This document shows positions 55,055 through 64,000 of a stretch of 64,000 nucleotides of DNA, piece after piece. Made by a program: the position numbers and the translations under genes. The DNA is taken from the NCBI GenBank assembly GCA_030248225.1, contig JASANE010028077.1, forward strand, positions 21,978-85,977, written 5' to 3'. This DNA comes from Trileptium ribeirensis. Lineage: Eukaryota > Nematoda > Enoplea > Enoplida > Thoracostomopsidae. The notes below the pieces were generated by a model. That model ran no database searches, was not told the DNA's origin, and worked only from the letters and a program-made list of their open reading frames with translations. Position 1 is the stretch's first letter. Every line of letters begins with the position of its first letter.

Positions 55055-56039
55055 ATGTACAGTTGGGTTTAGCTCCTAATTTTATAGAGTTGTTTTGTTG
55101 ATCTATCCTAAAGGCAGGTTAAATTAACTAATGACAGAAAGTGGCTGTACGTTATTGTTATACGAATTTTATGCCAATTTTGAGGCATGGAACGGGGGTT
55201 AAAATTGTATTTCGATACCTTAAAATTCAACTAGAACAAGGCCTACTTTTAGCAATGCCTCGCCCGTCATCGGCGCTATCCTAAAAGTATTACAACCTAA
55301 GTAATTTCGGTTTGATACAAGCTCTCAAAACGAGCTATTTTAGTACTAAGATTTAACTGTTGTTTCGGGCAACTTCTATTCGACAAAGCGAGTCAGTAAA
55401 CGGAGGCCCCGGTTGTCGGGACAACAGTAACAATGTTGTTAACTAGACCTTATTCAGTTTATTTCCTTAGATTGTTCGGTTCAAAAATTCCGCCCAAGAT
55501 TTTGGGGTACAATTCGCCTGCGACTGGGGAAGACCTTTGAATTTCTAATAACTTTTTATTCTGCCTACTAAATTTTGCACAGGGGCTGGGCTCGACCTTA
55601 TATGCCGGGTCAACGGTCCTCACAAAAAGTGGTCGGTCGGGCCGAGACCCGATAGACCTGACATCGCGTCTAGCGATATCGTCAATTTTGCTATCCTAAA
55701 AGTTTACCACTGCAAACTAATTTACTAACCCTGGTAAATTTGATAATTTCATTGCAGCTGCCGTATATCGGAGATTCAAGTCTCCGACGGCTTTCGTGCT
55801 GCTGAACTGCTATCTACTAAATAGAAACTGAAGCTGCAAAATGTGTGCAAAAGCAATACCTAAACCAACTTACAGAGCTGTACATAAAACTGCATAAGGC
55901 AGAGTATTCTACGAAAGTTGTGTCGACCCTGGGCGGATTTTGCTCTACCCGGGTCCATAATTTTCATAATTTTTGAATGAGCAACGGCTTTGCCGGGCTC
56001 AATAGCTCAAATGGAAGGCCTAAAGGGCCTCTATTTGTA

Positions 56040-56590
56040 CGACAAAAACCCCTAAAAGTCCTGGAGTAGATTTCTAGTTATTTACTTTTGGAGTTTTGGG
56101 TAAGGGCGGAGTTCTTTCAGGCCTTCGGGTTTATGATTCCGGCCCGAAAAAGCGTAGTTTTAGGGTGGTGTCCAGTAGCGGACATCCCTACGAAGAAACA
56201 ACGAGAGTTTCACCAAAATTCCTGGAGTAGATCTCAAGATATTTTAATTTCAATCTGAAATTTACATTTTTGGTGGGGTTAGGCCACTTCAAGGCCGTCG
56301 GGTTTATGTTTCCGAGGCGAAATCAACGAGTTTTAGAGTCCTATTTATTTGGCAGTACTACGAAGAAACTGCCAAAGTTTTAGCAAAATTCCTGGAGAAA
56401 AACTTGAGATATTTGAGTTTTCGGGTTTTGCTGGGAGCGATCCCTTTTTCGGGTCGTCGGGTTTAAGTTTCCGACTTGATATTTGAACGTTTTAAACCTT
56501 GAAACTCTGATTCGGATCCTCCTAGAGATCCGGATAAAATTTTAACCAAATTCTTGGGGTGGTTCTCGAGACATGTCAAATTTTCTCCCT
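56040..56590 (+). repeat. Diverged tandem ~170-bp units in the palindrome arm
   Basis: A phrase like AAAATTCCTGGAGTAGATCT, followed by a GGTC/GCCGTCGGGTTTATGTTTCC block and a GTTTTAGAG block, recurs about four times (near 56057, 56216, 56384 and 56552). The mirror image is present in the right arm at about 62570-63080. Confidence 0.7.
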
Positions 56591-59189
56591 AAGTGAGCCG
56601 ACTCGCTCACGGGGCTTTATCTCAGTACGTCTGCTTGTGTTTCAGCATAAAATTTTAGCAGACCGACGTTGCCTATGACACTGTTGTCTTGTTAATGAGA
56701 CTTGCACGGGTTCCTAACGTAAATCGATGCAAAATATTAGTGAATTCCTACTAACAAAGCCAAAAACGAATGGACGAACTCTCGTCCAAAGAAATCATAA
56801 AACGCATAAAATCTTGAAAGCGAACTTTGATACCCCTAAATAAACGTGCATGTGCGTGTATGACCGTGGATGATTCGGAGTTCCAAAAGTTTGTTGAATT
56901 TTCAATCCTAACTCGACTCAGTGAATCGTGGAAAAATACTTGACGCGAGTGTCGCGTTGTTTATACCCTAACTCATCGACCGAGGGAGGTCCAGTACGAC
57001 TTCGGCTATCTGATTAAATGAGGTGATCGGTCAACCACGACTACGTGCCTGCAGGACAAGCTAGGACGGGCGGGTCTGACATGTAAACCGACGTATGGAC
57101 AGGGAGTCCATGGAGACTTGTGCTTACGCTTGATCAACTATTCGGCCCTACCTTAAATAACTCTAATCGACGTTGACTATTTTCGAGGCTTAACCTAAGC
57201 CTCCCTGTCCATACTTACAGTACTCGAGTTCTTTGAATCGTCGTCCATCGCATCCATCCAAACGCAGAAACCAACAACCCAAGCCATAACGCAGAAACAA
57301 AATCATAGTAAAACCATAGCAATAAGAAAGCGTCAGAGCCGGTCTGCAAAACGACCGAACTCTGCGCTGCCGCAGTCGTACTGAACTCTGTAGACTTTGT
57401 GCGTCTCCGCTTTTATAGTCGGATTTCAAATTTTTGAAATTTTGAATTTTGGACCGTTGAAGTGCTTATTCAGCACTTTTGGTCCATTTTCTGATACAAC
57501 CTTACTTAACTAAATCAATACTCTTATCGGTCACATTCCGATCATATTTTGGACCGATTTTCTGTCAAAATCTTATAGAACTAAGCTTAATTTACGACCT
57601 TGTTTATATTAATTTAATATAAAGTCTATACAAAAGTTTACAATAATACCTAAAACATTCTAGAAGTTTTTACACAAAAAAGCACTTTCTAATTTCCAAA
57701 GCTAATCTATATGAAATTTATATTAACCAAATACTACTAATTTAATATTACATTGCAGGTTCGAGTATGTTTGCTTACAAGCTCAACATTCTTTGATCCG
57801 AGCGACTTAATTTACACTATAGGCTTTATAAAAATCTGTTACAGCGGCATCAAACTAAATTTATTTTATAAATTTTATAAAAGTTTCTGCCAGACATTTA
57901 CTGATAAGAACTTTATTAGGATGCCAGACGTCGTATAAATTTAGTATAAAGTTGATATACTTCTGCCCTACAACGGTGAAATATAAGTCGGGACTTGAAT
58001 TTGTGAAGTTTGATGTCTAAACTGTGAACGTGGTACAGCCGAGTTTGTTGACTTAAGAGAAGCGTTAGCTTGCTCATATGGCCGAAAACACAATAAAGTA
58101 TCGACAATGCTGTTAGATATAAATTTAATATTAGAGTCCTCGTTAACTTACTGGAGAATGTCTTTAATAATAAATAGCTTACAAGGAGACGCGGCTTATG
58201 TAAACAAAGGAAAAGAAACGCGGGCAAGGGGGTAAAAAGAGGGTGGGAGTCCTTGGGGAATTGCCGGAGTGCCGAATAAGACTCGGACTCACCTAGTTCG
58301 TCCGAGCAAAACGATATGTAACAGGACCGTATTCGGTCTACAGGGGGAAAATAAACTCTTGGGGAGGGTCCATGCCAAATTTTTCTCCGGGTAGGGTGTT
58401 TTAAACGGTTCCGCTGGCTTCGGGGTGCATTTTTCTGGGGTGTTCTATATATTTTTGGGTTAGTCTTGATAAGGGACATATTCACTCATAAGTCCGTGGA
58501 TCCGGGTCGGATTTCCACGAAACCGGTCTCATTCGAAAGATCGTCAAATTTCCTATAATAAATGGTAAGTATAAAATTTCGGAATTCCCAACGGTTCCAG
58601 AGTTATGGGCCGGAGCCGATACTTTCAGTACAATTTTCCTAAAATTTCATTTTCTTTTCTAATCTGAACCAGCGAGATTGAACGCTGGTAAATAAAATTT
58701 CGTAAAGTCTTGCGAATTACCAGTGTGACAATAACTAGCGAGCACTGGTAAATTCTATACTTCCGGTTTTCTCTTATAGTTTTCAGGGAATTCTCTCAAT
58801 AGCTGCTCGCTTCCGAGCGAACAGTCACCTTTTTGTGGTCCTCACTCGTGAGGACGGTCGTGACGGGTGTCCGTCACGGCCAGTCTTTCCTATAAACATT
58901 TGTAACAACTTTCGTGGTCCTACCATTCGGGGTAGGGCAATTCCTACGTATATACTTATACTGGGTTCAGCGGGGGAGAGTCGTACCGGCCTATATTCCT
59001 ACGAAATCGCGTATGGCAAGGGCTCGCCATACTCATGTTCTGTGCCTATAAAATACCAATTTGTATGCGTAAAAATCCCTAACTTTCCTTCTAAAATCAT
59101 CCCAAATAAGTTACACTAAATCAATCGTACCTCTAACCTAGAAATTACAAAATACAACAAAGCATGACACACAGGGTACATAAGATCAT

Positions 59190-59639
59190 GGTAAAATACA
59201 GGCGCTTTTATGGCCTGTTCAACCCAATAGAATAGCACAAATATAATACGGCATAATCATAAAACCGTATATAATGGCAACAATAGGGCGGCGCTTTTAT
59301 GGCCTCACATTATAAAAAACGAACGGTATGAACATAGTACAGCACTCATATACAAATGGTTAACGAAGATTATCCCAATCAAGCGGCTGGAGAGTGTACC
59401 TGAAAATACATATAGCAACAACATCGGTTCCAACGGTACACAATTATATGATACGATCAAGATATTATATATCGAACACGTGCCTTTATAGCCATCAAAA
59501 GTATAGCAAGAACGATGATAATACTACATAACTCAATTATATATACCAATGATGCCTTTATGACCAATGATAATATAGAAAAATCATGATATTGCCAATA
59601 TATACCAAGGCGTGCTTTTAGGGCACTACAATCGATATG

Positions 59640-59688
<49 letters not shown>

Positions 59689-60120
59689 TATCAATTGTAG
59701 TGCCCTAAAAGCACGCCTTGTATATTGGCAATATCATGATTTTTCTATATTATCATTGCGTCATAAACAATTATTGGTATATATCATTGAGTTATGTAGT
59801 ATTATCATCGTTCTTGCTATACTTTTGATGGCTATAAAGGCACATCTTCAATATATAATCTTCAATCCGTAAGCTATCCAGGTATAGGATTATATACATA
59901 TGTTGTTGCTATATGTTATTTCGTACACTCTCCAGCCGCTTGCAATTGGGAATAATCTTGGTTAACAGTTGTATATGGTATCTCTATGTTCATACATTTC
60001 GTTTTTTATAATGTGAGGCCATAAAAGCCTATTGTTGCCATACGGTTTTTCTGATTTATTGCCAAATTCTGTTGTGCTATTCTATTGCATTGAACAGCCA
60101 TAAAAGCGCCTGTATTTTTG
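59190..60120. repeat. Palindrome centre with GCCTTTATGGC units and (TA)n loop
   Basis: On both sides of the fold a 60 to 90 bp unit containing GCCTTTATGGCC (or its complement) recurs. Related units occur at 2838, 3509 and 3582. The turn is GGACGGATATATAT...ATATATCCGTCC, a perfect hairpin around 59664/59665 with a TA tract at 59651-59678. Confidence 0.8.
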
Positions 60121-60318
60121 CATAATCTTATGTATTTTTTTTTTTTGGTACTTTGTATTTTGTAATTTCTAGTTTAAAGTGGTACGATTGATTTAGTGTA
60201 ACTTATTTGGGATGATTTTCAAAGGAAAGTAGGGATTTTTACGCATCACGATTAATTTTGTATAGGCACAGAACTTGATGCGGCGAGCTTGCAAAAAATC
60301 TAGAAAACTAGTGGGAAT

Positions 60319-60353
60319 TTTTTTTTTTTTTTTTTTTTTTTCTCCCCCCCCGC
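60319..60353. repeat. Poly-T/poly-C homopolymer run
   Basis: About 26 T are followed by CTCCCCCCCC. The corresponding place in the left arm (near 58970) has no such run, so it is an arm-specific insertion or a sequencing artefact. Confidence 0.85.
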
Positions 60354-63300
60354 TGAAATATTTATAAAGTATATACGTAAAATTGCCCTACCCGAAATGG
60401 TAGGACCACGAAAGTTGTTTTACAAATGTTTATAGGAAAGACTGGCCGTGACGGACACCCGTCCACGAATTTGCCACCGAGTGAGGACCACGAAAAGGTA
60501 GCTGTTCGCTCGGAAGCGAGCACTATAAGAAAACCGGAAGTTATAAAATTTACCAGTGCTCGCTCAGTTATTGTCGCGCCTGGTAATTCGCAAATTTACG
60601 GAAATATTCAGCGTTGCGATCTCAGTCGTTGGGTCAAAAAGAAAATGAAATTTCAGGAAAATTGTACTGAAATTTCCTCGGCTCCGCCCGTCTGAACCGT
60701 TGGGAATTCCCGAAATTTTTTATACTTACCATTTATTATCAGGAAATTTGACGATCTTTCGAATGAGAACCGGCTTCGTGGACCCGGTCCCACGGACTTA
60801 TGAGTGAATATGTCCCTTATCAAGACTTGAGTTCGAACACCCAAAAAAGCCCCGAAGCCAGCGGAACCCGTTTTGGCCTACCGAAAAAAAAATTTCGTCC
60901 CTCCCCCGAGGTATTTTTCCTGTGAGACGAGATGCCGGACCCTCCTTACAGTTATCGTTTTTCTTCTCGAACAAACTCCATAATCCGAGCTATTTCGGGC
61001 CGCTCCGGCAATTTGCCGAGGGACTCCCACCCTTTACCCCTTTCCCGTTTCTTCCCTTGTTTAGCAGCCGCATTCTCCTTGTAAGTTATTTATTATTAAA
61101 GACATTCTCCAGTAAGTTAACGAGGACTCTAATATTAAATTTCTATTGTAACAGCATTGTCGATACTTTATTGTGTTTTCAGTATGGCAGAGCTCGTTCT
61201 GCTTGGTGAGCAATCCGGCTGTACCACGTTCACAGTTTTGGACGTCAAACTTCACAAATTCAAGTCCCGACTTATATTCACCCGAGTCTGGCCGGAAGTA
61301 TCAACTTTATACTGAATTTATACGACGTCTGGCCATCCTGGTAATAATTTCTTTATCAGTAAATGTCTGGCAGAAACTTTTTTTTATAAAATTTATCAAA
61401 ATAAATTTAGTTTGATGCGGCTGTAACATTTTATAAAGCCTATAGTGCCGCTCGGATAGAAGAATGTTGAGCTTGTAAGCAAACATACTCGAACCTGCGA
61501 TGTAATATTAAATTAGTAGTATTTCGTTAATATAAATTTCATATTGGTACAGCTTGGAAATTCAAAAAAAGTATTTTTGTGTAGAAACTTATAAAATGTT
61601 TTAGTATTATTGTAAACTTTTGTTATATAGACTTTATATTAAATTCATGAACAAGGTAGTAAGATAAGGCTCGTCTAAGATTTTGACTAGGTCCAATCGG
61701 AATATGACCGATAATTTGATTTTAGGTTACAGTGAGTTGTATCGGAAAATGGACCGAAAGTGCTGAATAAGCACTTTCAAACAGTCCGAGTCCAAAATTT
61801 CAAAAATTTGAAATATCCGACTACAGTAAAAGGACGCTACAGAGTTCAGTGCGACTGCGGCTCGGTCGTTTTGCAGACCAGGCTCTGACGCTATCATTTT
61901 ACTATAGATTTTGTTTCTACGTTATGCTTGTTGGTTTTGCGTTTGAATGAATGCGAATCAACAACGATTCAAAGAACTCGAGTACTGTAAGTATAGGGAG
62001 GGCTTAGGTTTAAACCTGGAACAGTCAACGTCGATTAGAGTTCCTTTAAGGTAGGGCCCGAAATTTGATCAAGCGTCAGCGCAAGTCTCCATGGAGGTTT
62101 GCTGCTACGTGGTTACAGTGTCAGAAGTTCGTGTACTGTCCTGCAGGCACGTAGTCGTGGTTGACCGGTAGCTGGTAATCAGATAGCCGAAGTCACTGGA
62201 CCTCCCCCTCGGGGGCCATCGAAATTAGGCGACACTTCACATTCAAATTTCCACGATTCACTGAGTCGAGATTACGGTAAAAATTGAGACAAACTTTTGG
62301 AACCGAAATGCACAGGTCATACACGCACATGCACGTTTATTTGGGTATCAAAGTTCGCTTTCAAGATTTTATCGTTTTTTTAATTTGAACAAAAAAAATT
62401 TTCCGTCGTTTTTGGCTTTGTAGAGTAAAAAATTCGCTAATATTTTGCATCGAATTACGTTAGGAACCAGTCCGAGTCTCATTAACAACAGACAGTGTCA
62501 CATTCTGTTTTTTATGCTGAAACACAAGCAGACGTACTGAGATAAAGCCCCGTAGGCCATGCGCTCGCTTAGGGAGAACGAGACATGCTTCTCAAAAACC
62601 ACCAAAAATTTTTGGTTTAAAATTTTCTGGATCTAAAAAGAATCCGAATCAGAGTTTCAAGGTTTAGACGTTCAAATATCCAAGTCGGAAAACTTGAACC
62701 GACGACCCGAAAAAGGGATCGCCAAAAACTCAAATATCTCAAGTTTTTCTCCAGGAATTTTTGTAAAAACTGGCGGTTTTCTCCAAAAATTCAAATCAGA
62801 CTCTGAGACTTGTTGGTACCGCCTCGGGAAACATCACCAACGGCCTTGAAGTGGCCTCCTCCGCCGAAAATGTAATTTTCAGATTGAAATTAAAATTATT
62901 TTTTAAAAAATTCTCCAGGAGTTTTGGTGAAACTCTCGTTTGTTTCTTTAATTCAGGATATACGCCACCCCTAAAACTACGCTTTTCGGGCCGGAAAAAA
63001 TAGTAAACCGAAGGCCTGTTCCGCCTTACCCGAAACTCCGAAAGTGAATAACTAGAAATCTACTCGGTTTTTTCAGGGTTTTTGTCGTACAAATAGAGGC
63101 CTAGGCCTTCCCATTTGAGCTATTGAGCCCGGAAGCCCGTTTCTATTCAAAAATTATGAAATTATGGACCCGGGTGACCGGAAATCCGCCCAGGTCGACA
63201 CAACTTTCGTGGGATACTCTGTATCAGTTACATGTACAGCTCTGTAAGTTGGTTTAGGTATTTGCACATTTTTCAGCTTCAGTTCGTGGATGGCAGTTTC

Positions 63301-64000
63301 GCAGCACGAAAGCCGTGGGACCCAAATATTTACGGGCAGCTGCAATTGAAAATTTTTACCAGGGTAGGTGAGTGCATTTGCCATGGGATTTTTAGGATGG
63401 CCGAATTGACGGAGATATCGCTCAACCAATGTAGGCCTATGTCGGCCCGACCCGGGCAGTGAGGACTGACCAGTAAGGTCGAGCCCGCCCCCCCTGTGCA
63501 AAATTTAGTAGGCAGAATAAAAAGTTCTAGAAATTCAAAGGTCTTCCCAGTCGCAGGCGAATCTACCCAAAATCTTGGGCGGAATTTTTGAACCGAACAA
63601 TCTAAAAGTGAATAAGGTCTAGTTAACAACATTGTTACTGTTGTCCCGAGACCGCGGCCTCAGTTTGCTGACTCGCTTTGTCGAATAAAAGTTGCCCGAG
63701 ACGACGGTTAAATCTAGTACTAAAATAGCTCGTTTTGAGAGCTGTATCAAACCGAAATTACTTAGGTATTAATACTTTTAGGATAGCGCCGAAATAGGGA
63801 CAAAATTAGCCTTTATTACTAGTTGAATTTTAAGGTATCGAAATACAATTTAACCCCATTTTAGGTATAAGCCAAAATTGGCATAAAATTTCGATTTATA
63901 AGGCGTAACACAGCCACTTTCTTGTAACGGTTTAAACTAACCTACTAGATCAATCGACAAAACAACTCTATAAAATTAGGGAGCTAAACCCGACCTCGCC

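Larger units (their letters stand above)
55055..64000. repeat. Giant inverted repeat (palindrome) with no spacer
   Basis: The left arm (55055-59664) pairs with the right arm (59665-64000 and beyond). Matching anchors include TAATTTTATAGAGTTGTTTT with 63960-63980, TTTTGCACAGGGGCTGGGCT with about 63485-63505, and ACTGGAGAATGTCTTTAATA (58151) with 61100-61120. The pairing sum drifts from 119329 at the centre to about 119055 at the edge through many small indels. Identity looks roughly 80-85% by eye in one stretch I compared. No conserved protein is recognised in either arm. Confidence 0.9.

Noticed and set aside
55055..64000. Long terminal inverted repeats of a Maverick/Polinton or a fold-back transposon
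   Set aside because: No coding core lies between the arms, which meet without a spacer, and no integrase, polymerase or capsid frame is recognised.
1..64000. CRISPR arrays, bacterial operons, rRNA or tRNA genes
   Set aside because: Spliced introns and animal-type transposons exclude a bacterial origin; no rRNA segment or convincing tRNA fold was noticed, though tRNAs could be missed by eye.

Overview
The window looks like a piece of a large, repeat-rich invertebrate animal genome. Introns are GT-AG and 1.3 to 11.4 kb long, coding density is very low, and the DNA between exons is mostly transposons, MITEs and short tandem arrays. The species cannot be named from the sequence.

Host gene. One conserved gene fills most of the window on the minus strand: a mitochondrial-type acyl-CoA synthetase related to ACSF2. 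I found nine exons by eye, at 49808-49625, 38201-38073, 36452-36399, 29339-29221, 27891-27844, 20638-20521, 17708-17616, 10052-9904 and 7855-7764. All reading phases agree and all introns are GT-AG. Together they give about 328 codons from near the N-terminus to just past the YGTPTMF motif. The first exon and the C-terminal half were not found.

Mobile DNA. Three larger elements belong to one broad group of transposase-like proteins. Element A (1-2665) has an intact 584-codon minus-strand reading frame that runs off the left edge and encodes a PWWP-like domain followed by a DUF7869-type domain. Element C (40062-43553) is a decayed plus-strand relative with both ends present. Element B (21119-25605) has a spliced gene with 23 copies of an 8-residue repeat; a 3' copy of it lies at 31318-31953. 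In all three, a word from the terminal inverted repeat is repeated in the noncoding flanks, and each element uses a different word. Arrays near 26 kb and 15.6-16.4 kb look like further members.

Smaller elements include a hAT-like MITE with an 8-bp target duplication (6910-7633), a CAGGG/CCGGAA family (six sites), a CCTGGCCTGTCCACAG family (three copies), three Tc1-like MITEs with TA duplications, and decayed non-LTR retrotransposon pieces at 45-53 kb.

Right end. From about 55 kb to the window edge the sequence is one huge inverted repeat folding at 59664/59665 with no spacer. The arms are clearly diverged. It is either a real palindrome or an unpolished fold-back read chimera; no host gene was recognised there.
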